64,000 nucleotides of DNA from Halovivax gelatinilyticus (GTDB lineage Archaea; Halobacteriota; Halobacteria; Halobacteriales; Natrialbaceae), in contig NZ_CP101322.1 of NCBI RefSeq assembly GCF_024300625.1, positions 1,625,992 to 1,689,991 on the forward strand. Direction: 5' to 3'. Positions 54,800 to 63,309 of the stretch are shown in pieces (the stretch's first letter is position 1; each line of letters starts with the position of its first letter). Under the pieces are notes generated by a model. The model had not been told where the DNA came from. It worked only from the letters and a program-made list of their open reading frames with translations, and searched no databases. A program made the translations under genes and the position numbers.

Positions 54800-56392
54800 G
54801 TGGATGGAATCAACTTCGGTCGCCTCCGCGAGCGCGAGGACGACGCGTCGTCGATCGGGCTCGTCCTGGTGAGCGGGGCGATCGCCGCGCTCGTCACTTC
54901 GCCGCTGCTCTGGCTGTTCTTACGCGCCAGCGGCGTCGAAACCGACCGCGGATGGCGGTTGATGACGTCCGAACGAACGCTCGACATCCTCGCCTCGAGC
55001 ATCGGCCTGATGACGGCCGTGACGCTCCTTTCGATCGCGATCGGCGTGCCGGTGGCGTTTCTGACGACCAGGACCGACCTTCCCTACCGACGGTTTTTCA
55101 CCGTCCTGGCGGCGCTTCCGCTGGTCGTCCCGAGCTACATCGGCGCCTACGCGTTCGTCGAGACGTTCGGCCACCGTGGCGAACTCTCCTCGCTCCTTGG
55201 CCTCTCCATGCCCGCGATCGACGGCTTCTGGGGGGCCGTCCTGGTCATCACGCTCTACACCTATCCGTACGTCTTCCTCACGACGCGCGCGGCGCTGCTC
55301 TCGATCGACGGCTCGCTCGTCGACGCCGCGCGCACCCTGCAGGCCGGCCGGTTCGAAGCGTTTCGTCGGGTCACCCTGCCCCAGCTCCGACCGGCCATCG
55401 CGGCGGGGGCGCTGCTCGTCGCCCTCTACGCGATCTCCGACTTCGGCACGCCCGCGTTCATGCGCGTCGACGTCTTCACGTTCGTTATCTACGAAGAACA
55501 CAGCTACGACCCCGAGTACGCGGCGTTACTCTCGCTGCAGTTGCTCGCCGTCGCCGCCGTCGTCCTGGCGATCGAAGCCCGGATCGGTCGCGGCGACGGA
55601 TACGCCGGCGCCCGGGCCAGAAGCGCTCGGATTCGCCTGGGCCGCTGGAAGTGGCCCGCGACCGCCGGCGTCGCCACGCTCGGCTTCGTGACGATCGCGC
55701 TGCCGGTCATCATCTTCGGGCGCTGGCTGCTCATCGCCGACGCCGAGTCCGTCGGCGTCTACGCGTTCGAGATCGAGTGGGCGCTCGCCTCGCTCGGCTA
55801 CGCGTTGCTGGCGGCGCTGGTCGGAGCCGCGCTCGCGTTGCCGGTCGGCTACCTCTCGGCGACGCGCGGCGGTCTCCTCAGCCGGCTGTTCGAGCGGGCG
55901 ACCTACGTCGGTTTCGCCGTCCCCGGCGTCGTCATCGGGCTTGCGCTCGTCTTCCTCGGAACGAGTTACACGCCCTGGCTGTACCGAACCGTGCCGCTTC
56001 TGGTCTTCGCGTACGTCGTTCGATTTCTCCCGCAGGCGGTCGGGACGACCCGGACGACGGTCTTACAGGTCGACGAGCGGTTGCTCGAAGCGGCCCGCGT
56101 CATGAACGCCGGCCGGTTCGAAACCTTTCGCCGGGTCACGCTGCCGCTCATCGTCCCCGGCATCGTCGCGGGCGCGGCGCTGGTGTTTCTGACGACGATG
56201 AAGGAACTCCCGGCGACGCTGATGCTCCGCCCCGTTGGCACCGAGACGCTCGCGACGATCATCTACGAAGCACACGGGACCGCACACTACCGCGCCGCGG
56301 CCGTCCCGGCGCTCATTCTCATCGGTATTTCGGCGCTCTCTATGCTGATATTGCTCCGCCAGGACGATCTGGCGGTTGACGATCGTGACTGA
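54800..56392 (+). CDS. ferric-iron ABC transporter permease (fused two-domain)
   Basis: 530 residues, about twelve helices, two binding-protein-dependent permease domains in one chain. Each has the ATPase-contact EAA loop: DAARTLQAGRFEAFRRVTLP (about 175-195) and EAARVMNAGRFETFRRVTLP (about 430-450). This is the FutB/SfuB architecture. Starts with a GTG. The matching ATPase gene is not next to it, in contrast to many iron operons, so it must be supplied elsewhere or be shared. Confidence 0.9.
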   Translation: MDGINFGRLREREDDASSIGLVLVSGAIAALVTSPLLWLFLRASGVETDRGWRLMTSERTLDILASSIGLMTAVTLLSIAIGVPVAFLTTRTDLPYRRFFTVLAALPLVVPSYIGAYAFVETFGHRGELSSLLGLSMPAIDGFWGAVLVITLYTYPYVFLTTRAALLSIDGSLVDAARTLQAGRFEAFRRVTLPQLRPAIAAGALLVALYAISDFGTPAFMRVDVFTFVIYEEHSYDPEYAALLSLQLLAVAAVVLAIEARIGRGDGYAGARARSARIRLGRWKWPATAGVATLGFVTIALPVIIFGRWLLIADAESVGVYAFEIEWALASLGYALLAALVGAALALPVGYLSATRGGLLSRLFERATYVGFAVPGVVIGLALVFLGTSYTPWLYRTVPLLVFAYVVRFLPQAVGTTRTTVLQVDERLLEAARVMNAGRFETFRRVTLPLIVPGIVAGAALVFLTTMKELPATLMLRPVGTETLATIIYEAHGTAHYRAAAVPALILIGISALSMLILLRQDDLAVDDRD

Positions 56393-56442
56393 CCGCGGTA
56401 TTCGTCCACAATCGTTATGCGATCTCCCTCGTAGCTGTTCGT

Positions 56443-57264
56443 ATGGCCGACCGGTCTCAGTCCGAACCAGTCTCGTACGAACGCGGTCTCGAGACGGTAC
56501 GGTTACTCTCGAAGAAGTGGCATCCGGTCGTCGTCGCCACGCTCTTATCGCGCGGATCGATGGGGTTCAACCAGTTACTCGATTCGATTCCCGACGTCTC
56601 GGGAAAGGTCCTCACCGAGACCCTGGAGGCGCTCGTCGAGGCCGACCTCGTCGAGCGATCGGTCACCAGCGAGTCGCCGCTTCGCGTCGAGTACGAACTG
56701 ACCCCCTCGGGGTCGGACCTGGCGCCCGTCTTCGAGGCGCTCGACGCGTGGGGGCGCCAACACCTCGGTGCGGACGATCCGCAGGTCGTCATCGCCGACG
56801 GCGACCGTCGACTCACGTCGATGTACGAGGGCTGGCTCGCCGAGCGCTACGACGTGTCCCGCGCACACTCCGCGCTCGAACTCGACGCCGCTCTCGACGC
56901 CGCGACCGACGTCGTGGTGGTAGACGCCTCGCTTCCGGGCGCCGATCTCGACGCCCTCGTCGACAGCGTTCGAACGGACAGTCGAACGATCCTCCTGGTC
57001 GGCGACCGCCCGCCGGTCGACCTGCTCTCGGTCGAGTGCGACGAGATCTGTAAAAAGCCGGTCGTTCGCGAGACGGTCACCGCCGCCGTCGCCTCCCAGC
57101 TAGAGCGAGCCGGCGAGTCGGACGGCGCACGCGAACGGGCGTCGCTCTCGGCGCGTCGGAAGGCCTTCGAGTCGATCTATCCCCGAAGAAGACTCGAAGA
57201 CGCAAACGCGTACACCGCCGTTTGCGATCGGCTGAAGGCGACGAGTTCAACGTCGGCGGAGTGA
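56443..57264 (+). CDS. HxlR-type winged helix fused to a receiver-like domain
   Basis: 273 residues. The N-domain (about 10-105) is an HxlR winged helix: LLSKKWHPVVVATLLSRG, GFNQLLDSIPDVSGKVLTETLEAL and VEYELTPSGSDL. It is followed by a receiver-like fold with VVIADGDRRL, VVVVDASLPGADL (acceptor Asp) and EICKKPVVRETV (Lys); the usual second acidic residue is present as Asp. The tail (about 225-273) is charged and helical. Located 50 bases after the iron permease in the same direction, so it may regulate or be cotranscribed with it. The trigger is unknown. Confidence 0.8.
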   Translation: MADRSQSEPVSYERGLETVRLLSKKWHPVVVATLLSRGSMGFNQLLDSIPDVSGKVLTETLEALVEADLVERSVTSESPLRVEYELTPSGSDLAPVFEALDAWGRQHLGADDPQVVIADGDRRLTSMYEGWLAERYDVSRAHSALELDAALDAATDVVVVDASLPGADLDALVDSVRTDSRTILLVGDRPPVDLLSVECDEICKKPVVRETVTAAVASQLERAGESDGARERASLSARRKAFESIYPRRRLEDANAYTAVCDRLKATSSTSAE

Positions 57265-57392
57265 CTAACTGACCCCTCGTGTCGGGCGGAAACTCCGTTC
57301 TGACCACGTCACTGCCGTGCGGTAGCCGCCGCGATCGTCGAATCGGCTTAGTGACCCGTCGACGACTCCCACGGTAGCCGCCACGGGCGTAC

Positions 57393-58094
57393 TCAGGGCG
57401 GTTCCTGACACGCCATCTCCGGTGGGTCGATCGCACTCGTCTCTCCCCACGAGTGAAACGTCGCGGTGAACGTCGACGCTTCGAGTTTGACCGGATAGCC
57501 AGTCTCGGCACTGAGGTACCATCGCGCAGCCGCGTCATCCAGTTCGATCTCGAACACGTAAACGGTCTCGCCGTCTATCGTGGTCGTTTCGCTCGGAGAC
57601 GCGTCCGGATGGCCGCTCGGTTCTCGGACGTCTGGGGCCTCCTCGACCGCGTCTGCTTCCGATCGAACGACGCACTGGCCGTCCAGCACTTCGTACGTGA
57701 CTCCGTCCACGTCGTACGTTTCGACGACCTGCCCATGGTCGAATTCCAGGCGAACGTGCGTATCTCCCTCGTGAACCGTCTGTGTCAGCTCTCCCGGGCC
57801 GGTCCCGTCGAATTCGATCTCGACGACGTACGAGCGTTCCCATTCGAGGGCCGAGGCGAGGTCGACGTCGTCGGGATCGCCGACGTCACCCCGCCCGTTC
57901 GCGTCGGTATCGCTCGTCGGCTCTCCGTCGGTGCTCGAATCATCGTCGTCTCCGTCGGTGCTCGAATCATCGTCGTCTCCGTCGTCCGTCTCGACCGCGT
58001 CGTCTCCATCGGTCGAGCAACCGGCCAGTCCGGCGAGGGCGCTCGTTGCACCGACCACTACCAGTCGGCGTCGCGTCGTCGGTCTTCCCCTCAT
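57393..58094 (-). CDS. Tat lipoprotein with acidic repeat linker
   Basis: 233 residues. Signal TTRRRLVVVGATSA with lipobox LAGC; then a linker DDGDDDDSSTDG repeated, encoded by a perfect 27-base tandem repeat; then a beta-rich domain (about 80-230) with VVEIEFDGTGPGELTQTV and YDVDGVTYEVLDGQCVV. LolA-like or outer-surface binding folds are compatible, not proven. Its start overlaps the stop of the propeller gene by ATGA, so the two are coupled. Confidence 0.7.
   Translation of the reverse strand: MRGRPTTRRRLVVVGATSALAGLAGCSTDGDDAVETDDGDDDDSSTDGDDDDSSTDGEPTSDTDANGRGDVGDPDDVDLASALEWERSYVVEIEFDGTGPGELTQTVHEGDTHVRLEFDHGQVVETYDVDGVTYEVLDGQCVVRSEADAVEEAPDVREPSGHPDASPSETTTIDGETVYVFEIELDDAAARWYLSAETGYPVKLEASTFTATFHSWGETSAIDPPEMACQEPP
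57931..57984. repeat. tandem repeat, 27 bases x 2
   Basis: Two perfect consecutive copies of a 27-base unit inside the lipoprotein linker, encoding the Asp/Ser-rich DDDDSSTDG stretch. Copy number could vary by slippage without breaking the frame. Confidence 0.85.
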
Positions 58095-59602
58095 TTCGAT
58101 CGATCTCGGGACGTGCGTCGGCCGAGCAGATAGGCCGCGCTGGTGAGGCTGGCGATCGCGCCGACGATTCCGGGGCCGGGCATCCCGTCATCAGCTCCAT
58201 CGGCATTCGCGTCAGTGTCGTCGGATGCCCCGTCGTCGGGGTCGTCGGTTTCCGACCCGCCGCTGGCGTCGGTCGGTCCCGAACTGGTCGCAGCCTGCTC
58301 GGCCCACTCGTCGTGGTGTCCCGACGTTCCGAGTACGACCCGCGAGTCCTCGCTCGAACCCGAGACGCCGGCATCGAGGGCGTGGACCCGCCCTTCCAGA
58401 CCGTTCGTCGTCGCGACGTAGACGACGCCGTCGACGACGGTGGGAGCCGTCGCGCGCGGATACGGTTCGGTGTCGATGTCGGATTCTTCGAATCGCCACG
58501 TCTGCTCGCCGCTCGCGGCGTCGATCGCGAAGACGCGAGCGCCGCCGCTACCGACGAAAACGGTTCCACCGGCGACCGTCGCCCCGGTCGGGATAGCGCC
58601 GGTATCGAACCGCCACTCCTCGTCGCCGCTGGCCGCGTCGACCGCGTAGAGGGTGTCGTCGAAACTGCCGACGTAGACGACGCCGTCGGCGACCGTGGGC
58701 GCCGCGACGTGTCCACCAGCGTCGAACGTCCACGCCTCGTCGCCGGATTCGGCCTCGATGGCGTAGAGCGTCCCGCCGGTCGTCCCGGCGAAGACCATGC
58801 CATCCGCCAGGGTCGGCGTGGATTCGACCGACTCCCCGACCGGAGCCGTCCACGCTTCGTCGCCGGATTCCGCGTCGAGCGCGACGACGAGGCCGTCCCG
58901 TCCGGTCGCGTAGACGGTCCCGTCGTGGACGATCGGGCTCTCGCCCAATTCGGCGCCGTCGTACGTCCACCGTTCGTCTCCCGTCTGGAGGTCGACGGCG
59001 TGAAGGTACGGCGGTCCGTCGTGATTCGTCGTGTAGACCGTCCCGTTCGCCACCGTCGGCGAACTCACTCTGGTCGTCACCGTTCCGCCGACGTCGGCCT
59101 CCCAGATTCGATTCGACCGCTCGTCACCGTCCATATCGTACGCCATGAGCTCCTGGTTGTTCGGCGCGGAGACGACGAGGTCGCCGACGACCGTCGGCGC
59201 TCGGTTCACGGTGGCGTTCGTGTAAATCGTGTCCGCCTGCTCGCCGGTGGCCGCGTCGACGACGTGCAGGTGCGCACAGGTCGTCCCCGCGAACACGAGC
59301 CCGTCGACGACCGTGAGCGGCGCTTCGAACGTCGACGCCTGCGAGCAATCGAGTTCCTCGCCGTAGGTCCAGATGAGGTCGCCGCTCGTGGCCGCGACCG
59401 GTCCACTGCCGACGGAGGCCAGGCCGGTCGCGGCGACGCCCACACCCACGCTCGCTCGGAGGACCGTTCGCCGACTGGGTTCTCCCAGCGGGCGACGGCG
59501 CCGCCGTGTCGACTCGACCGCTTTCGGTCCCGGTTCGTTCGTCTCACTGTTCGCTACACGAGCGTTCGCTCGTTTTGGTGCGGAGTCTGATCGACGCTCC
59601 AT
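58091..59602 (-). CDS. secreted PQQ-like beta-propeller with C-terminal anchor signal
   Basis: 503 residues. After a 35-residue basic start a Tat-like RR (PSRRTVLRASVGVG) leads into a propeller with strongly regular repeats: VVALDAESGDEAWTAPVG, LYAIEAESGDEAWTFDAG, LYAVDAASGDEEWRFDTG. The last 70 residues are an Asp/Thr/Gly-rich linker, then MPGPGIVGAIASLTSAAYLLGRR, which has the shape of an archaeosortase-processed sorting signal with PGPG in place of PGFG. So it is probably exported and surface-anchored. Coupled to the next lipoprotein gene. Confidence 0.8.
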   Translation of the reverse strand: MERRSDSAPKRANARVANSETNEPGPKAVESTRRRRRPLGEPSRRTVLRASVGVGVAATGLASVGSGPVAATSGDLIWTYGEELDCSQASTFEAPLTVVDGLVFAGTTCAHLHVVDAATGEQADTIYTNATVNRAPTVVGDLVVSAPNNQELMAYDMDGDERSNRIWEADVGGTVTTRVSSPTVANGTVYTTNHDGPPYLHAVDLQTGDERWTYDGAELGESPIVHDGTVYATGRDGLVVALDAESGDEAWTAPVGESVESTPTLADGMVFAGTTGGTLYAIEAESGDEAWTFDAGGHVAAPTVADGVVYVGSFDDTLYAVDAASGDEEWRFDTGAIPTGATVAGGTVFVGSGGARVFAIDAASGEQTWRFEESDIDTEPYPRATAPTVVDGVVYVATTNGLEGRVHALDAGVSGSSEDSRVVLGTSGHHDEWAEQAATSSGPTDASGGSETDDPDDGASDDTDANADGADDGMPGPGIVGAIASLTSAAYLLGRRTSRDRSK

Positions 59603-59724
59603 TGCCAGTACCGGACGCCGACAGACACCTCATGTTACGGGTCGCTACACTGTTGCAGACCGTGGGACGGGGCCACGACCGCGGCCGAAGCCGAATCGGC
59701 GATCCCGCACGCACGCCGAACCGG

Positions 59725-62700
59725 TCAGCCCGCTCGATCCGGCGACGTGCGTTCGAACCGTCGTCCGCAGGCGTCGATCCGCTCGCGGTGACGATCGGCC
59801 GTGGCGGCCGGCGCGTCGCGCACGAGCGCTCGGGACTGCGCGACGTATCCTCGGGCTGCGTCGGCGTCTCCCATTTCCTCACAGACTGCGATGAGGTCTT
59901 CGAGGGTCTCCAGAGCGAGGTCGAGCGAGCGACAGTCCTCGAACTCCTCGAACGCGGCCCGGAACCGCGCTCGGGAACGCTGGTACTCACCCGTTTCGGC
60001 GTCTATCTCGCCGAGCAATCGTCGACACCGGGCGCTGACGTGGACCGAATCGAGCGATTCGGCGAGGTCGAGCAGCCGCTCGACCCGCGTTCGAGCGACG
60101 TCTCGCTCCCCTCGATCGAGCGCTAACTGCGCCCAATCGACGCCGGCTCGCGCCTCGTACGAGCGGTTGCCCGTTTCGTCGAACGTCGACTGCGACGCCT
60201 CGAAGTGGCGCTCGGCCGCCTCGTGCTCGCCCCGGTCGCGCGCGACGATGCCGAGTCCTCTCGACGCCTGCCCCCGCTCTCTGGGATAGCCGATCTCGGT
60301 TGCGATCGACAGCGCCGATTCGAACAACGCCTCTGCGTCGTCCAACCGGCCCTCTCTGGCCGCGAGGAAGCCGAGATTGTTGAGACAGCTCGCCTCGCCC
60401 GATCGGTATCCGATCTCGCGTCTGATCGCGAGGCTCGCTTCGAACCGACCCCGCGCTCGATCGTACGCGCCCAGGTGGTACGCGACGCTCCCGAGATTGT
60501 TGAGGCTCCTCGCTTCGCCGTCCCTGTCGCCGATCTGACGGGCCCCTTCGAGAAACGCCGTAAAGTGCTCGCGAGCGGCGTCGTACGACCCCTGAGACCA
60601 CGCGATAGCGCCGAGGTTCGCGTCGGCTTTGGACGCGAGCCGCCGGTCGTCGATGTCGCGTGCGCGCGATCGGCACCGGCGGAAGTACTCGCCCGCAGAG
60701 TCGTAGTCCCCGAGTCGCCAGCTGGTCAGCCCGAGTCCGGCGAGAACCCGTGCTTCGGTGTTTCGATCGTCAGTCTCTCGTGCGATGACGAGCGCGCGCT
60801 CGTAGCCTTCGAGCGCGTCGTCGTACTCGCCCCGTCGGAAGGAGACGCGAGCCAGGCCGTCGAGGCGCTCTGGATCGTCCCGATCCAACCGTTCGAACGC
60901 GCTCTCGGCCCTGTCGTAGTAGCCACCATCGAGGAAGATCCGACCGAGTCGGACGGGCCGTCGATCAGCGAGTTCGCCGTCGCAACGTGCTGGTATGTGG
61001 AAACTGTCGGTCGAACCGTCGCCGAACAGCGGGGCGAGTTTCGGACGCTTCCGTCCGAGCGAAAAGAGGGCATCGACCGTCTCGTCGACCCACCGCTGGG
61101 GGGACTCGATCGGACCGTCCGAGAACGCGGTGGGTTCGACGGAGGAGCGCTCGTCGTGGTGAGATTCGATTCGGCCTCGCCGTTCGGGCTCGGCCGCGAG
61201 CGTGAGTGCGGATTCGACCGTGCGGCCGAACCTGCGGGCGGCTTCGGTCTCACCGGCGGTCTCTAGATAGTGCGACAGAAACGCCGTCGACCACGCCTCG
61301 TGAACCATCCGAACCCGATCGCCCGTTCCGGAAAAGAGGATTCGCCCGTTCAGCCGATCGAGTACGTCGTCGACGGCTTCGATAGGCGCGTCATCCCGGG
61401 CGGCGTACAGGGCCGATCGGTGAACGGCGCGGCCCGCCGCGTTGAGCGCGTTCGCGAGCAGGCAAACCGACAGAGTCAGCCGATCGCCCTCGACGTCCTG
61501 GTAGACGTCGGCCACCGATTCCTCGAGCGCCGTCGGCTCGGCGGCCAGCGGATCGGCGTACGTCGACAGTCGGTGGATCAACCGGAGCATCTCGTGGGGT
61601 TCGTCGTGGTCGTCGGTGCCGATCTCGTCTCGCACAGCCGACCACAACCAGTCGGCGGAGACGTCGACCGGGTGGTCGACCGTCCGCTCGAACTGGTCGA
61701 CGAGACGGGCGCAATCGCCGAGTCTCACCGGTGGAACGTACACCCGCTCCAGATCGGTGGCGTCGGTGGCGACTCGCCGCTTGTTCCACTCGCTCTCCCG
61801 GGAGTCGAGCAGGACGCTGACGTCGGTTCGGTCGGCGAGGCGTTCGAGCCCCTCGAAGATGGCGTCCGCGTGCGGGCGGACGGCGTCTTCGACGACGACG
61901 AGCGTGTGACCGTCGGCCGACGAGACGGTCGCGACGAGATCGTCGACCGCTTCGATCGCGCGACCGTGCTGGCCGTCGCGGTAGATCACCGGTCCTCGAT
62001 CGCTGGCGTACCACGCACACGCGACCTGCTTACAGATCGTACTTTTCCCGGATCCCGGCGGTCCCAGGACGATCGTATCCGTTCCGTCGACCAGTGCGGC
62101 CGTGATCGATTCGTCGAGCGGGCCGGCGCGTTCGGCGTCGCGGGCGTCCGCCGCTCGACCGACGTTCGGAGCCGTCGACGGCCGTTCGATGGCGTAGCCG
62201 GTGTGGACTTCGGCGAGCGAGAGCCCCGTCCGCCAGGCCGTCGTCGGACTCGCGACGGGTTCGTTTCGGAAGTAGGCGTCGTCGATTCGGACGAATCCCT
62301 CGCGTTCGAGCGAGACCGGAAGGGATTGGCCGATCGGTGAGGACCCACGCGGGTCAGCCGTTCGAACGCCGCCATCCGTGTCGGCGATCAGGTCGCTCGT
62401 TCGATCCGTGCCCGCCTCCCGGTAGCGCTCGTACTGTCCGCTCGCCCACGAAATCCCCTCGACCGTTTCTGTCGCGAGTAAGCCGTGAATGCCGCCGCTT
62501 TCGTTGTGGACGACGAGATGGGCCCGCTCGGTCGGATCGTCACCGTTCGACTCGAGCTCGTGGAGGGCGAGGCCGTACGGCGGAATGTCGGCAACGTAGA
62601 CCGTACAGTTCTGTGACTCGGCGAGCAGCGTCGCTCGACGGGGAAACTCACTTCGCAGCGTCTCGAAGACCGCCGGGCTCACGACGAGCTCGGCCGGTCG

Positions 62701-63186
62701 TCCGCGGGTGACGACGTGTTCGTACAGCACCCTGACCGTCCGCGATTCCTCGATCGTCGGCATCAACGCACGATACCCGCGCGCGTCGGTCAGTGCCGAA
62801 TGGTTTCGGTCTGCCGGCCGATACGGCGCCGGATCGCTCGCGGGGACGACATCCGCGCCGACGGTGACGTCGAACGGGACGTCCGTCGCCGTCGGGAGCG
62901 GTTCGAGGACCTCGCGGGCGGCGAGAACGTCGTCGAGCGCGTCGAGGTAGTCGACGAGCTGATCGCGGACGAATCGCCCGGTAATCGTCGCTTCGACTCC
63001 CTCGTCTCCCCGACGAACGAGGCCCAGTTCCGTGAGTTCGGTGACCGCGCGGTGGACCGTCGATCGAGCCTGGCCAGTCTCGTCGATGATGTCGCGAACG
63101 TGTGCGGGTGATCGACAGAGCCGGTCGAGCAACTCGAGGCGGCTGATGAGCGTCACCGTCTCGTCGCGTCGGTCGACACCTGCCAT
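59725..63186 (-). CDS. wHTH-FilR1-like-STAND NTPase-TPR fusion protein
   Basis: 1153 residues. An ArsR-type winged helix (about 15-75, with QARSTVHRAVTELTELGLV) is followed by a FilR1/DUF1724-like ligand domain (about 105-260; ELVVSPAVFETLRSEFP, YVADIPPYGLALHE, GLLATETVEGISWASGQYERYR). Then comes a P-loop NTPase: Walker A GPPGSGKST at 375-383, Walker B TLVVVEDA, and VSVLLDSRESEWN in the sensor-1 place. A helical arm leads to TPR repeats (about 740-1130) with the YDDALEGYERAL pattern. The architecture is that of STAND signal-transduction ATPases, here with a built-in DNA-binding and sensor module. No effector nuclease or protease is visible. Ligand and target unknown. Confidence 0.8.
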   Translation of the reverse strand: MAGVDRRDETVTLISRLELLDRLCRSPAHVRDIIDETGQARSTVHRAVTELTELGLVRRGDEGVEATITGRFVRDQLVDYLDALDDVLAAREVLEPLPTATDVPFDVTVGADVVPASDPAPYRPADRNHSALTDARGYRALMPTIEESRTVRVLYEHVVTRGRPAELVVSPAVFETLRSEFPRRATLLAESQNCTVYVADIPPYGLALHELESNGDDPTERAHLVVHNESGGIHGLLATETVEGISWASGQYERYREAGTDRTSDLIADTDGGVRTADPRGSSPIGQSLPVSLEREGFVRIDDAYFRNEPVASPTTAWRTGLSLAEVHTGYAIERPSTAPNVGRAADARDAERAGPLDESITAALVDGTDTIVLGPPGSGKSTICKQVACAWYASDRGPVIYRDGQHGRAIEAVDDLVATVSSADGHTLVVVEDAVRPHADAIFEGLERLADRTDVSVLLDSRESEWNKRRVATDATDLERVYVPPVRLGDCARLVDQFERTVDHPVDVSADWLWSAVRDEIGTDDHDEPHEMLRLIHRLSTYADPLAAEPTALEESVADVYQDVEGDRLTLSVCLLANALNAAGRAVHRSALYAARDDAPIEAVDDVLDRLNGRILFSGTGDRVRMVHEAWSTAFLSHYLETAGETEAARRFGRTVESALTLAAEPERRGRIESHHDERSSVEPTAFSDGPIESPQRWVDETVDALFSLGRKRPKLAPLFGDGSTDSFHIPARCDGELADRRPVRLGRIFLDGGYYDRAESAFERLDRDDPERLDGLARVSFRRGEYDDALEGYERALVIARETDDRNTEARVLAGLGLTSWRLGDYDSAGEYFRRCRSRARDIDDRRLASKADANLGAIAWSQGSYDAAREHFTAFLEGARQIGDRDGEARSLNNLGSVAYHLGAYDRARGRFEASLAIRREIGYRSGEASCLNNLGFLAAREGRLDDAEALFESALSIATEIGYPRERGQASRGLGIVARDRGEHEAAERHFEASQSTFDETGNRSYEARAGVDWAQLALDRGERDVARTRVERLLDLAESLDSVHVSARCRRLLGEIDAETGEYQRSRARFRAAFEEFEDCRSLDLALETLEDLIAVCEEMGDADAARGYVAQSRALVRDAPAATADRHRERIDACGRRFERTSPDRAG

Positions 63187-63309
63187 CCGTTGGAACGATG
63201 ATTCGGGGGAGTTTCCTTATATCCACCGTGCACGAGCGGCGTCGCGTTCGAAACGGAACGGCGCTTTAGATTGCTTTTCGGACCCTTCGCTGGTGTGGTA
63301 ACGGTCGCC

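Noticed and set aside
57929-57985. Short tandem repeat as a CRISPR-like array
   Set aside because: The two 27-base copies are contiguous without spacers and lie in frame in a lipoprotein linker.
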